From: Motilibacter deserti
Lineage (GTDB): Bacteria; Actinomycetota; Actinomycetes; Motilibacterales; Motilibacteraceae
Length of the DNA: 60,681 bases
Direction of reading: 5' to 3'
NCBI RefSeq assembly: GCF_011250635.1
Contig: NZ_JAANNP010000014.1
Span: 1 to 60,681 of the forward strand
The notes below the pieces were generated by a model that saw nothing but the letters and a program-made list of their open reading frames with translations, was not told the DNA's origin and ran no database searches. Positions 25,602 through 34,001 of this stretch are shown in pieces. The position numbers were made by a program, and so were the translations under genes. How positions within the stretch are numbered: the stretch's first letter is position 1; each line of letters starts with the position of its first letter.

Positions 25602-25612
25602 CATTGCCGGGT

Positions 25613-25960
25613 ATGAGCCCGCTCGACGTCACCGGCTGGATCCTCGACCTGATCTGGTTCATCGAGCTGGGGATCGGGGTGTTCGCCTTCGTCGACTGCC
25701 TGCGGCACAAGAACGACGCCTTCGTCGCGGCCGGCAAGCGCACCAAGGGCCTCTGGTTCGGCATCACCGGCGTGGCCCTGCTGCTGATCCTGCTCGCCTA
25801 CCCGTTCCAGGGCGCCGGCCGGCTCGACCCGCTGAACTTCCTCGTGATCATCGCCGTCGTCGCGTCGGCGGTCTACCTCGCCGACGTCCGGCCCGCGGTC
25901 TCGCAGATGCGCGGCCGGCGGGGCGGCGGCGGGCGGATGGGCCCGTACGGCCCGTGGTGA
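25613..25960 (+). CDS. DUF2516-family membrane protein
   Basis: A 115-residue inner-membrane protein with three predicted helices (about residues 8-30, 46-65 and 74-92) and a Gly/Arg-rich C-terminal tail (RGRRGGGGRMGPYGPW). It matches the DUF2516 family, small actinobacterial membrane proteins of unknown function. ATG at 25613 is preferred over an in-frame TTG three codons upstream because TAGCAT (25599-25604) lies 8 nt before it. It follows the degenerate HTH gene by 11 nt. Confidence 0.85.
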   Translation: MSPLDVTGWILDLIWFIELGIGVFAFVDCLRHKNDAFVAAGKRTKGLWFGITGVALLLILLAYPFQGAGRLDPLNFLVIIAVVASAVYLADVRPAVSQMRGRRGGGGRMGPYGPW

Positions 25961-25985
25961 CCGCCGCTGCCGGGGGACCGCGGAC

Positions 25986-26516
25986 GTGAGCGCACTGGAG
26001 ATCGTGCTCGTCCAGGGCGACATCACCGAGCAGGACGTCGACGTCGTCGTCAACGCCGCGAACTCCTCGCTGCTCGGCGGCGGGGGCGTCGACGGGGCGA
26101 TCCACGCCCGCGGCGGCCCCGAGATCCTCGCCGAGTGCCGGGCGCTGCGCGTTACGGCGCTGCCCGACGGCCTGCCTGCGGGCAAGGCCGTCGCGACGAC
26201 TGCCGGGCGGCTCCCCGCGCGCTGGGTGGTGCACACCGTCGGTCCCGTCTTCTCCACGCGCGAGGACCGCACGCCCGTCCTGCGCAGCGCCTACCGCGAG
26301 TCGCTCCGCGTCGCCGACGAGCTCGGGGCGCGCACCGTCGCCTTCCCCGCGATCAGCGCGGGGGCGTACGGCTGGCCGACGGACGACGCCGCCCGCGTCG
26401 CAATCACGACCGTGCTGGATACCCCAACCGAAGTTCAGGAAGTGCGGTTCGTGCTCTTCGGCGCGGCGACGTACGACGCGTTCAGCGCGGCGCTACAGCA
26501 CTCCAGGCGAGGGTGA
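25986..26516 (+). CDS. Macro-domain O-acetyl-ADP-ribose deacetylase
   Basis: A 176-residue macro-domain protein expected to hydrolyse O-acetyl-ADP-ribose or mono-ADP-ribose on targets (YmdB/MacroD type). Signatures include VQGDITEQDVDVVVNAANSS (about residues 8-27), GGGGVDGAIH (about 31-40) and the late FPAISAGAYGWP phosphate loop (about 118-129). GTG at 25986 begins 25 nt after the DUF2516 gene. Its 3' end overlaps the convergent methyltransferase gene by 35 nt. No ADP-ribosyltransferase gene is nearby. Confidence 0.92.
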   Translation: MSALEIVLVQGDITEQDVDVVVNAANSSLLGGGGVDGAIHARGGPEILAECRALRVTALPDGLPAGKAVATTAGRLPARWVVHTVGPVFSTREDRTPVLRSAYRESLRVADELGARTVAFPAISAGAYGWPTDDAARVAITTVLDTPTEVQEVRFVLFGAATYDAFSAALQHSRRG

Positions 26517-27285
26517 CCTCGCCGAGCCGCCACCGCGCCGGCCCGTCCGCCACGGGCCAGCCCGTGTCGCGCAACGTTCGGCAGGCCGCCATCCAGCGTT
26601 GGCGCGCCCCGAAGGACGCGTAGGGCGCGGCCGAGTCCCAGGCGGAGTCGAAGGCCCGCAGGAAGGCGAAGACCGCTTCGCCCTCGACGTTGCGGTGGAT
26701 GAGCGCCTTGGGCAGCCGCTCGGCGAGGTCCGACGGGCGGCCGAGGCCGGCCAGCCGGGCGGCCAGGGTCAGCGTGCGGGGGCCCTCCGGCGTGACCGCG
26801 ACCCAGGTCGCGCGGCGGCCGAGCTCGTCGCAGGTGCCGTCGACGAGCAGCCCGCCGGGCGCGAGCCGGGCCTGCAGCGTCGCCCACGCCCCCCACGCGG
26901 CCGCCTCGTCGTACTGCCGCAGCACGTTCAGTGCGCGCACCAGCACCGGGCGCCGGCCGCCGAGGGCCAGCTCGAACCCGCCGCGGCGGAACGACAGCCC
27001 CTCCCGCGCGAGCGGCTGGGCGGCCGCGACGCGTACCGGGTCGATCTCGATCCCCACCACCTCGACGTCCGGCCGGACGGCGCGCAGCCGGTCGGCCAGC
27101 TCCACGGTGGTGACGGGGGAGGCGCCGTAGCCCAGGTCCACCACGAGCGGGTCGTCCGCGGCGCGCAGCAGCCGCGCGTACGTCCCGGTGACCCACCGGT
27201 CTATGCGGCGCAGCCGGTTCGGGGCCGTCGTGCCGCGGGTCGGGATGCCCAGCGGCCGGTCGCCGGTTGAACGAGGAGCGGGCAC
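26482..27285 (-). CDS. Class I SAM-dependent methyltransferase-like protein
   Basis: A 267-residue protein with a Rossmann-type SAM-binding core: motif I VVDLGYGASPVTTVEL (about residues 47-62), an acidic end of strand 2 (VEVVGIEIDP, about 74-83) and motif IV-like GGLLVDGTCDELGR (about 144-157). It is a conserved actinobacterial protein found next to mshA; the substrate is unknown. GTG at 27285 lies 7 nt after CACCCT (minus strand, 27293-27298), a likely leaderless start. The C-terminal end overlaps the convergent macro-domain gene by 35 nt. Confidence 0.85.
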   Translation of the reverse strand: MPAPRSTGDRPLGIPTRGTTAPNRLRRIDRWVTGTYARLLRAADDPLVVDLGYGASPVTTVELADRLRAVRPDVEVVGIEIDPVRVAAAQPLAREGLSFRRGGFELALGGRRPVLVRALNVLRQYDEAAAWGAWATLQARLAPGGLLVDGTCDELGRRATWVAVTPEGPRTLTLAARLAGLGRPSDLAERLPKALIHRNVEGEAVFAFLRAFDSAWDSAAPYASFGARQRWMAACRTLRDTGWPVADGPARWRLGEVTLAWSAVAPR

Positions 27286-27338
27286 GGCAGCGAGGGTGGC
27301 ATGCGTGACCGCGCGATCGATCGGGGAGGATGGGGGTC

Positions 27339-28661
27339 GTGCCGGTGCGAAGCGAGATCGCTCGTCCCCTGCGCGCCGGCCGTCGGGGACGTCGGCTGCG
27401 CCGGGTGGCGATGCTCAGCATCCACACCTCGCCGCTGGACCAGCCCGGCACCGGTGACGCAGGCGGCCTCAACGTCTACGTCGTCGAGCTGTCGCGCCGG
27501 CTGGCTCGGCTCGGCACCGAGGTGGAGATCTTCACCCGCGCGACGCGCAGCGGCCTCCCGCCGGTGACCGAGCTCGACGACGGCGTGCTCGTGCGCCACA
27601 TCGCGGCCGGGCCGCTCGAGGGGCTCTCCAAGGAGGACCTCCCCGGCCAGCTCTGCGCCGTCGCGGCCGGCGTGCTGCGGGCCGAGGCCCAGCACGAGCC
27701 CGGGTGGTACGACCTGGTCCACTCCCACTACTGGCTCTCCGGCCAGGTCGGCTGGCTCGCCGCCGAGCGCTGGGGCGTCCCGCTCGTGCACTCGATGCAC
27801 ACGATGGCTCGCGTCAAGAACCTCACGCTGGCCGACGGCGACCGCCCCGAGCCACTCACCCGCGAGATCGGCGAGCAGCAGGTCGTCGAGGCCGCGGACC
27901 GGCTGCTGGCGAACACCGACGACGAGGCCCGCCAGCTCGTCGACCTCTACGCCGCCGACCCCGCCGCCGTCTCCGTCGTCGCCCCCGGCGTCGACCTCGA
28001 CGTGTTCGCCCCGATGGACCGGCGGGCCGCCCGACGCGCGGTCGGGCTGCGCGGCGACGCCCTCGTGCTCCTGTTCGTCGGCCGCGTCCAGCCGCTCAAG
28101 GCCCCCGACGTGCTCGTCCGGGCCGCCGCCCGCATGGTCGCGCAGGACCCCGCGCTCCGCTCGCGGCTGCAGGTGGTCGTCGTCGGCGGCCCCAGCGGCA
28201 CCGGGCTCGAGCGGCCCGAGGCGCTCGCCGCGCTGGCCCGCTCGCTCGGCATCGGCGACCTCGTCCGCTTCCAGCCACCGGTCGGCCGCGAGGAGCTGGC
28301 CCGGTGGTACGCCGCGGCCGACCTCACCGTCGTCCCCTCGCACAGCGAGTCCTTCGGGCTCGTCGCCGTCGAGTCCCAGGCCTGCGGCACTCCGGTCGTC
28401 GCGGCCGCCGTCGGCGGGCTGACCACGGCCGTCGCGGACGGCGTCTCCGGCGTGCTGGTCGAGGGCCACGACCCCGAGCGCTGGGCGCGGGAGCTGCGCG
28501 AGCTCGCCGCGGCGCCGGGGCGGCTCGCCGCGTACGCCGTCGCCGCGCGGGCGCACGCCCTGCGCTTCGGGTGGAACGCCACCGCCGGCGCCGTCGCGGA
28601 CGTCTACGCCGAGGCCGTCGAGGCCGCGCGGACGCCGCAGCGGCTCGCCGCCGGTAGCTGA
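27339..28661 (+). CDS. mshA: D-inositol-3-phosphate glycosyltransferase MshA
   Basis: First step of mycothiol synthesis: transfers GlcNAc from UDP-GlcNAc to 1-L-myo-inositol-1-phosphate. The 440-residue GT4 enzyme shows the [10 protein letters not shown] acceptor loop (N-terminal part), [29 protein letters not shown] and the donor-site EX7E region [24 protein letters not shown] at 27339 is preferred because GAGGAT (27326-27331) lies 7 nt upstream, a leaderless layout; an ATG at 27330 would add three residues. mshD of the same pathway opens this window. Confidence 0.93.
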   Translation: MPVRSEIARPLRAGRRGRRLRRVAMLSIHTSPLDQPGTGDAGGLNVYVVELSRRLARLGTEVEIFTRATRSGLPPVTELDDGVLVRHIAAGPLEGLSKEDLPGQLCAVAAGVLRAEAQHEPGWYDLVHSHYWLSGQVGWLAAERWGVPLVHSMHTMARVKNLTLADGDRPEPLTREIGEQQVVEAADRLLANTDDEARQLVDLYAADPAAVSVVAPGVDLDVFAPMDRRAARRAVGLRGDALVLLFVGRVQPLKAPDVLVRAAARMVAQDPALRSRLQVVVVGGPSGTGLERPEALAALARSLGIGDLVRFQPPVGREELARWYAAADLTVVPSHSESFGLVAVESQACGTPVVAAAVGGLTTAVADGVSGVLVEGHDPERWARELRELAAAPGRLAAYAVAARAHALRFGWNATAGAVADVYAEAVEAARTPQRLAAGS

Positions 28662-28677
28662 CGCGCTGGCGCTGGCG

Positions 28678-28987
28678 GAGGTCGGCGTACGCGCCGGAGT
28701 GCGGGCCTGGGTGGCGCGGGGGGCTGGTCTGCGCGGCGCTGAGGCAGCGCTGCCGTGGCGGCGTGCCCGTCATCGAGGCGCCCGCTCGCGGGTTGTCGCA
28801 ATGCCGCATTCTCGCCACGTCCGGTCGCCACGATGCGCCATTGCAACGGACCTATCGCATGAATGCGGCATCGTGCCAGGCGACGTACGCATGAATGCGG
28901 CATTGCGCCAGAACGCGGGCCGGCGCGCGGGGGCGGGGGACCGCGGGCGCGGCGGGGCGCGGCTGGAGGTCGGCGTACGCGCCGGAG
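28678..28987. repeat. 23-bp direct repeats flanking the repeat array upstream of gpm
   Basis: A perfect 23-bp repeat beginning GGAGGTCGGCGTACGCGCCG occurs at 28678-28700, just after mshA, and at 28965-28987, in the upstream promoter region of gpm, 287 bp apart. The 350-nt gap between mshA and gpm holds these repeats, the 16-bp array and no gene. Confidence 0.85.
28801..28910. repeat. Array of four 16-bp repeats with about 32-bp period (locus B)
   Basis: Copies start at 28801 (ATGCCGCATTCTCGCC), 28833 (ATGCGCCATTGCAACG), 28863 (ATGCGGCATCGTGCCA) and 28895 (ATGCGGCATTGCGCCA), with spacings of 32, 30 and 32 bp, the same order and register as locus A at 14446. The first copy is the most diverged. 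Confidence 0.85.
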
Positions 28988-29011
28988 CGCCGCCCCCTTA
29001 GGCTCGGGCGC

Positions 29012-29785
29012 ATGGCGAACGAGGACGCGAACGAGGGTGCGGCGTACACGCTGATCCTGCTCCGGCACGGTGAGAGCGAGTGGAACGCGAAGAACCTCTT
29101 CACCGGCTGGGTCGACGTCGACCTGTCGGAGAAGGGCCGCGCGGAGGCCGAGCGCGGTGGCCAGATGCTGGCCGAGTCGGGACTGCTGCCCGACGTCCTG
29201 CACACCAGCGTCCTGCGCCGGGCGATCCGGACCGCGGAGATCGCGCTGCACCGCGCGGACCTGCACTGGCTGCCCGTGAAGCGGTCGTGGCGGCTCAACG
29301 AGCGGCACTACGGCGCGCTGCAGGGCAAGGACAAGGCGCAGATCCGGGGCGAGTTCGGTGACGAGCAGTTCATGCTGTGGCGCCGTTCCTACGACGTGCC
29401 GCCGCCGCCGATCGCCGACGAGGACGAGTTCTCCCAGTTCGGCGACCTGCGCTATGCCGACCTCCCGCCGGAGCTGCTGCCGCGCACCGAGTGCCTCAAG
29501 GACGTCGTCGGGCGGATGCTGCCCTACTGGTACGACGCGATCGTCCCCGACCTGCGCTCGAACAAGACCGTCATGGTCACGGCGCACGGCAACTCGCTGC
29601 GCGCGCTCGTCAAGCACCTGGACAAGATCGACGACGAGACGATCGCCGGGCTCAACATCCCGACCGGCATCCCGCTGGTCTACCGGCTCGATGAGGACCT
29701 GCTGCCGGTGACGCCGGGTGGGGAGTACCTCGACCCGGAGGCCGCGAAGTCGGCCATCGAGGCGGTCAAGAACCAGGGCCGTTAG
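29012..29785 (+). CDS. gpmA: 2,3-bisphosphoglycerate-dependent phosphoglycerate mutase
   Basis: Interconverts 3- and 2-phosphoglycerate in glycolysis and gluconeogenesis. The 257-residue protein has the catalytic [12 protein letters not shown] (phosphorylated His near residue 20), the [15 protein letters not shown] segment and the second catalytic His in [19 protein letters not shown] at 29012 lies 7 nt after TAGGCT (28999-29004), so the transcript is probably leaderless. The family N-terminus normally starts close to the RHG motif; here an extra acidic stretch of about ten residues precedes it. A compound hairpin follows the gene. Confidence 0.94.
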   Translation: MANEDANEGAAYTLILLRHGESEWNAKNLFTGWVDVDLSEKGRAEAERGGQMLAESGLLPDVLHTSVLRRAIRTAEIALHRADLHWLPVKRSWRLNERHYGALQGKDKAQIRGEFGDEQFMLWRRSYDVPPPPIADEDEFSQFGDLRYADLPPELLPRTECLKDVVGRMLPYWYDAIVPDLRSNKTVMVTAHGNSLRALVKHLDKIDDETIAGLNIPTGIPLVYRLDEDLLPVTPGGEYLDPEAAKSAIEAVKNQGR

Positions 29786-29794
29786 TCCCGCTCG

Positions 29795-29844
29795 GCACAA
29801 GGGCTCGACCCCCGGAGGCATCCGGACGGGTTGAGCCCTTGTGC
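29795..29844 (+). terminator. Compound hairpin terminator after gpm
   Basis: A 17-bp stem (GCACAAGGGCTCGACCC, 29795-29811, with 29828-29844; one G-T wobble) encloses a second small hairpin (CCGGA/TCCGG). It begins 9 nt after the gpm stop codon. Confidence 0.8.
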
Positions 29845-29933
29845 TCGTTCTGGGGCTGTTCCCCGCACTAAGCGGCTACCCCCACGGACCCTGTTCGCCA
29901 GGAAGGGACGTCGCACGGCTGCGGGGGTTGGCT

Positions 29934-30602
29934 ATGGCAAGGGTCGAGCAGGGTCGGGTCCGTCGGCCGGTGGACGAGGCCGAGCAGGGTCGGCGCCATG
30001 CCTGGGGAGAGCAGGGCCGGGTACGCCGGTGGGCGCCCGCGGTCGTCCCCGTGACGCTGGCGGTGGTGGGCAGCGGGGTGCTCATCGCGCACACGTCCCA
30101 GGCCGCGTTCACGGCGACGACGAGCGCGCCGGGCAACTCGTGGACCGCCGCGGAGATCGACCTCGGCGGCGACCTCACCGGCACCGCCGTCTTCAGCCCC
30201 GACCAGGTCGTGCCCGGCGCGTCCGGCGAGCGCTGCTTCCAGGTCCGTTTCACCGGCAGCGGGGCGCCCGTCGGGCCGGTGCGGCTCTACTCCGACACCT
30301 TCGCCGACACCCAGGGCGTCGCCGACCACCTCACCGTCACGGTCGAGACGGCACCCGAGCGCGCGGCGGGGGCGCCGGCCGACTGCACGTCGTTCGCCGG
30401 GGGCACGCCGGTCTGGTCCGGCACGCTGCGCGACCTGTCCACCCACGGGTCGTACGCCGACGGCGTCGCCGAGTGGCAGCCGGGGGCGACCGACGGCGCC
30501 CGCCAGTACCGCTTGTCCTGGCGCTACTCCTCGACCGCGCCCGACAGCACGCAGGGCGGGGTCGCGGGCGCCGGGCTGGTCTGGCGGACGACGACGCTGT
30601 GA
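29934..30602 (+). CDS. TasA/CalY-like secreted protein with SipW-type signal sequence
   Basis: A 222-residue exported protein. A long basic N-terminus (about 30 residues) precedes a hydrophobic segment and the cleavage-site region SQAAFTATTSAPGNSWTAAEIDL (shown here only to mark residues about 54-76). This is the layout of SipW-dependent TasA/camelysin-like proteins, which form fibres or cell-surface layers in Bacillus. The mature part is a jelly-roll-like beta domain with two cysteines. ATG at 29934 is chosen because the product then begins with the basic n-region; an earlier in-frame GTG at 29841 lies inside the terminator. It overlaps the signal peptidase gene by 4 nt (GTGA). Confidence 0.78.
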   Translation: MARVEQGRVRRPVDEAEQGRRHAWGEQGRVRRWAPAVVPVTLAVVGSGVLIAHTSQAAFTATTSAPGNSWTAAEIDLGGDLTGTAVFSPDQVVPGASGERCFQVRFTGSGAPVGPVRLYSDTFADTQGVADHLTVTVETAPERAAGAPADCTSFAGGTPVWSGTLRDLSTHGSYADGVAEWQPGATDGARQYRLSWRYSSTAPDSTQGGVAGAGLVWRTTTL

Positions 30603-31252
30603 GCGCGACGCTTCCAGCGATGCCTCCCGCGGCGGTCGCGGCCCGCGTGCTCCCCGCGGTCTGCCGGGCCGTGGTGCTGCTCGTCCTCGCCCTGGGCGGC
30701 TGGGGCCTGCTCGCCGTCGCCCTCGGCGCCGACGTCCGGGTGGTTGTCACCGGGTCGATGGCCCCGGCCGTCACCCCCGGCACGGTCGTCGTCACCACCG
30801 CCCCGGACCGGCCCCTCGCACCCGGCCAGGTCGTCGTCTTCCGCCGCCCAGGCAGCCCCGACGAGACCGTCACCCACCGGGTCGTCGCCGTCCTTCCCGA
30901 CGGGTCCGTGCAGACCAAGGGCGACGCCAACGCGGTCGGCGACGGGCCGGCGGTGCCGCGCGCGGACGTCGTCGGGGTGGCCCGGCTGGCCATCCCGTAC
31001 GTCGGTGTGCCGCGGGTCTGGCTCGGCACCGGGGAGCACGCGAAGGCCGCGGGCGTGCTCGCCGGCCTTGGCGCGCTCTCGCTGATCGGCTTCGGGCCTG
31101 GCATGCGGCGGGGAAACGGGTGGCCGGGCGCGGGGCGGCCGGGCGCCGGGTGGCCGGAGAGCGGTCGGCGGCGCGGCGGTCACCGGGGAAAGCGCAGGGC
31201 GCCGGCGGGCCGGAGCCCGCGCGACGCCCTGGCGCTGCGTACGACGGTCTAG
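30599..31252 (+). CDS. SipW-like signal peptidase I (S26B)
   Basis: A 217-residue membrane peptidase. The catalytic Ser lies in VTGSMAPAVTPG (about residues 49-60), and the second catalytic residue is His in ETVTHRVVAVLP rather than the Lys of ordinary LepB, which marks the ER/archaeal/SipW type. N-terminal (about 22-43) and C-terminal (about 141-160) membrane helices flank it, followed by a Gly/Arg-rich tail. It is translationally coupled to the TasA-like gene, its probable substrate. Its stop overlaps convergent phoU by 4 nt. Confidence 0.85.
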   Translation: MSATLPAMPPAAVAARVLPAVCRAVVLLVLALGGWGLLAVALGADVRVVVTGSMAPAVTPGTVVVTTAPDRPLAPGQVVVFRRPGSPDETVTHRVVAVLPDGSVQTKGDANAVGDGPAVPRADVVGVARLAIPYVGVPRVWLGTGEHAKAAGVLAGLGALSLIGFGPGMRRGNGWPGAGRPGAGWPESGRRRGGHRGKRRAPAGRSPRDALALRTTV

Positions 31253-31926
31253 CCGACGACGGCCTGCTCGGCGCCGTTCGGGCTGTGGTTGTGCTCGCCG
31301 GTGACGAGGTAGACGACGCGGCGGGCGACCGAGACCGCGTGGTCGGCGAAGCGCTCGTAGTAGCGGCCGATGAGGGTGATGTCGATGGCCGACTCGATGC
31401 CGTGCTGCCAGTGGTCGTCCAGCAGCAGCCGGAACAGCTGGCGGTGCAGGGCGTCCATCTCGTCGTCGTCCTTCTCGAGCTCGAGGGCGACCTGGACGTC
31501 CTTGTTGGCGATCACGCTGCCGGCCTTGAGCACGATGCGCCCCGCGACCTGGCCCATCTGCGCGATCGAGGCGCGGATGTCGGCCGGGATCGCCGAGGTG
31601 GGGTAGCGCATCCGGGCCACCAGGGCCAGGTGCCGAGCCAGGTCGCCCATGCGCTCGAGGTCCGCGCTCATCCGCAGGCCGGCCACGATGATGCGCAGGT
31701 CCGTCGCCACCGGCTGCTGACGGGCCAGCAGCTGGTAGGCGCGCTCCTCCAGGTCGTGCTGGAGCGAGTCGATCTGGTCGTCGGCGCTGATGACGCTCTC
31801 GGCGAGGCCGAGGTCGGCGTCGAGCAGCGCGGTCGTCGCCCGGGCGACGGCGGAGTGGACCAGCCGGGTCATCTCGACCATCTGGTCGCTGAGGGCGTCG
31901 AGCTCCTCGTGGAAGGCGTCGCGCAT
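31249..31926 (-). CDS. phoU: Phosphate signalling protein PhoU
   Basis: Negative modulator of the phosphate sensor kinase and Pst transporter. The 225-residue protein is an all-helical tandem of two PhoU repeats, each with the E(R/L)MGD-type metal-binding signature (RMSADLERMGDLARHLA in repeat 1, GRYYERFADHAVSVARRV in repeat 2). ATG at 31926 has a GAGGAGG site. It is divergent from senX3-regX3 with a PHO box in between, the arrangement known in Streptomyces (phoU/phoR-phoP). Confidence 0.94.
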   Translation of the reverse strand: MRDAFHEELDALSDQMVEMTRLVHSAVARATTALLDADLGLAESVISADDQIDSLQHDLEERAYQLLARQQPVATDLRIIVAGLRMSADLERMGDLARHLALVARMRYPTSAIPADIRASIAQMGQVAGRIVLKAGSVIANKDVQVALELEKDDDEMDALHRQLFRLLLDDHWQHGIESAIDITLIGRYYERFADHAVSVARRVVYLVTGEHNHSPNGAEQAVVG

Positions 31927-31976
31927 CGGGCCTCCTCTTCGTCGGTAGGCAGGGGGCCGGCGGCCAGTCTGGCCTG

Positions 31977-32009
31977 CCCGGGTGAACGGCCCCCGACAGT
32001 ACGGTGAAC
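31977..32009 (-). promoter_or_regulatory. Candidate PHO box between phoU and senX3
   Basis: On the minus strand, three 11-nt units run GTTCACCGTAC (32009-31999), TGTCGGGGGCC (31998-31988) and GTTCACCCGGG (31987-31977). The outer two carry a perfect GTTCACC core exactly 22 nt apart. The position would allow RegX3/PhoP to control both phoU and its own operon. Confidence 0.75.
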
Positions 32010-32082
32010 ATCCGCTCTGTGCTGCGGCGGGCGCCGCGTGCGGACCCCGGGATACCCGCTGTCGCGGCCTACCATCCCTGCC

Positions 32083-33324
32083 GTGGACGCGACGATCGCA
32101 GTGCTGCTCGCCGTCGCGGTCGTCGTCGCGGCGCTGGTGGGAGCTGCGCTCGCCGGCCGCCGCGCCGGGGACGGAGCCGTCCAACCGCCGGGCCAGGCCG
32201 ACCGGCCGTTGGTCTCGCCCAGCCTCGCCGCGGTGCTCGACGTCCTGCGCTCCTCCACGATCCTGCTCGACCGGCGCGACGACGTCGTCCGGGCCAGCCC
32301 GGCGGCGTACGCCTTCGGCCTGGTGCGCGGGGAGTCGCTCTCCTCGCCGGAGCTGCTCAAGCTCGCCCGGGACGTACGCCGCGACGGGGAGACCCGCCAG
32401 GTCGACCTCGAGCTGCCGCGCGGGCCGCTGGGGCGCGAGCGCCTCGCGGTGACCGCTCGCGTCGCCCGGCTCGAGGACGGGGTGGTGCTGCTGCTCGTCG
32501 AGGACCGCACCGAGGCTCGCCGGGTGGACGCCGTGCGCCGCGACTTCGTCGCGAACGTCAGCCACGAGCTCAAGACCCCGGTCGGCGCGCTGATCCTGCT
32601 CGCCGAGGCGGTGCAGGGCGCCAGCGACGACCCGGAGGCCGTACGCCGCTTCTCCGCGCGGATGCAGGTGGAGGCCACTCGCCTCTCCCAGCTGGTCCAG
32701 GAGCTGCTCGACCTGTCCCGGCTGCAGAGCCACGACCCGCTGGCCCAGGCCCGCCGCGTCGACCTCGACGACGTCGTGATCGAGGCCGTCGACCTCTGCC
32801 ACACGGCCGCGGACGCCAAGAAGATCCAGCTGGTCACCGGAGGGGAGGCCGGCCTGCACGTGCTCGGCGACGCCCCGCAGCTCGTTATGGCCGTGCGCAA
32901 CCTCGTCGACAACGCCGTGAGCTACAGCCCCGAGGGCACGCGCGTCGCGGTGACCACGCGTCGTTGCGACTCCCTCGTCGAGCTGACCGTGACCGACCAG
33001 GGGATCGGGATCCCCGAGCGCGACCTCGAGCGCATCTTCGAGCGGTTCTACCGCGTCGACCAGGCACGCTCGCGCTCCACCGGCGGGACCGGCCTGGGGC
33101 TGAGCATCGTCAAGCACGTCGCCAACAACCACGGCGGCGACGTCAGGGTCTGGAGCGAGGAGGGCTCCGGCTCGACCTTCACCATCCGGCTGCCGTGCGG
33201 CATGGACGAGACTGGTGACGTCATCGGCACGTCCGGTGACGCCCGGGCGGGCTCCGCCGCGCCCGGTCCTTCCTCCGCCGCTGCATCCGCTTCCACCGCA
33301 CCTGCTCCTCGGGAGGCCCCGTGA
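32083..33324 (+). CDS. senX3: Phosphate sensor histidine kinase SenX3 (PhoR)
   Basis: Membrane sensor kinase that phosphorylates RegX3 during phosphate limitation. The 413-residue protein has one N-terminal membrane helix (about residues 4-26), a PAS-like region (about 45-145), the H-box FVANVSHELKTPVGAL (about 164-179) and an ATPase domain with NLVDNAVSYSPEG, DQGIGIPERDLERIF and GGTGLGLSIVKHV. A Ser/Ala/Pro-rich tail ends the protein. GTG at 32083 lies 7 nt after TACCAT (32070-32075), a leaderless layout. It overlaps regX3 by 4 nt (GTGA). Confidence 0.93.
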   Translation: MDATIAVLLAVAVVVAALVGAALAGRRAGDGAVQPPGQADRPLVSPSLAAVLDVLRSSTILLDRRDDVVRASPAAYAFGLVRGESLSSPELLKLARDVRRDGETRQVDLELPRGPLGRERLAVTARVARLEDGVVLLLVEDRTEARRVDAVRRDFVANVSHELKTPVGALILLAEAVQGASDDPEAVRRFSARMQVEATRLSQLVQELLDLSRLQSHDPLAQARRVDLDDVVIEAVDLCHTAADAKKIQLVTGGEAGLHVLGDAPQLVMAVRNLVDNAVSYSPEGTRVAVTTRRCDSLVELTVTDQGIGIPERDLERIFERFYRVDQARSRSTGGTGLGLSIVKHVANNHGGDVRVWSEEGSGSTFTIRLPCGMDETGDVIGTSGDARAGSAAPGPSSAAASASTAPAPREAP

Positions 33325-34001
33325 CCCGCGTCCTTGTCGTCGAAGACGAGGAGTCCTTCAGCGAAGCCCTGTCGTACATGCTGCGCCGCGAGGGCTTCGA
33401 GGTGGAGGTGGCCACCACCGGGCCGGAGGCGCTGGACACGTTCGACCGCAACGGCGCCGACCTGGTCCTGCTCGACCTCATGCTGCCGGGCATCCCGGGG
33501 ACCGAGGTCTGCCGGCAGCTGCGCCAGCGCAGCGGCGTACCCGTGATCATGCTGACCGCCAAGGACAGCGAGGTCGACAAGGTCGTGGGCCTGGAGCTGG
33601 GCGCCGACGACTACGTCACCAAGCCGTTCTCCTCCCGCGAGCTCGTCGCCCGGATCCGCGCGGTGCTCCGCCGTGGCGGGGAGCCGGAGGACCTGCTGCC
33701 CGCGGCCCTGGAGGCCGGCCCGGTGCGCATGGACGTCGAGCGCCACGTGGTGACCGTCGACGGCGCCGGTGTGCAGCTGCCGCTCAAGGAGTTCGAGCTG
33801 CTGGAGCTGCTGCTGCGCAACCCCGGCCGCGTGCTCACCCGCATGCAGCTCATCGACCGGGTGTGGGGGTCGGACTACGTCGGCGACACGAAGACGCTCG
33901 ACGTGCACGTGAAGCGGCTGCGCTCGAAGATCGAGCCGGACCCCGCCGCGCCGCGCCACCTCGTCACCGTGCGGGGGCTGGGCTACAAGTTCGAGCCGTG
34001 A
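33321..34001 (+). CDS. regX3: Phosphate response regulator RegX3 (PhoP)
   Basis: OmpR/PhoB-type response regulator that activates phosphate-starvation genes by binding PHO boxes. The 226-residue protein has a receiver domain with the acidic pair EDEES, the phosphoacceptor Asp in LVLLDLMLPG (near residue 52) and Lys in VTKPFSSRE (near 102). The winged-helix domain follows (LKEFELLELLLRNPGRVLTRMQL, then TLDVHVKRLRSKIE). It is coupled to senX3. The last codons and stop are part of a 41-bp tandem repeat. Likely targets in this window are the two nucleotidase genes. Confidence 0.94.
   Translation: MTRVLVVEDEESFSEALSYMLRREGFEVEVATTGPEALDTFDRNGADLVLLDLMLPGIPGTEVCRQLRQRSGVPVIMLTAKDSEVDKVVGLELGADDYVTKPFSSRELVARIRAVLRRGGEPEDLLPAALEAGPVRMDVERHVVTVDGAGVQLPLKEFELLELLLRNPGRVLTRMQLIDRVWGSDYVGDTKTLDVHVKRLRSKIEPDPAAPRHLVTVRGLGYKFEP

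Noticed and set aside
29845-29933. c-di-GMP-I (GEMM) riboswitch before the TasA-like gene
   Set aside because: Some words resemble the consensus (GGGACG, GGGGTT), but the second stem and the GNRA-receptor pairing are missing and the element is too short.
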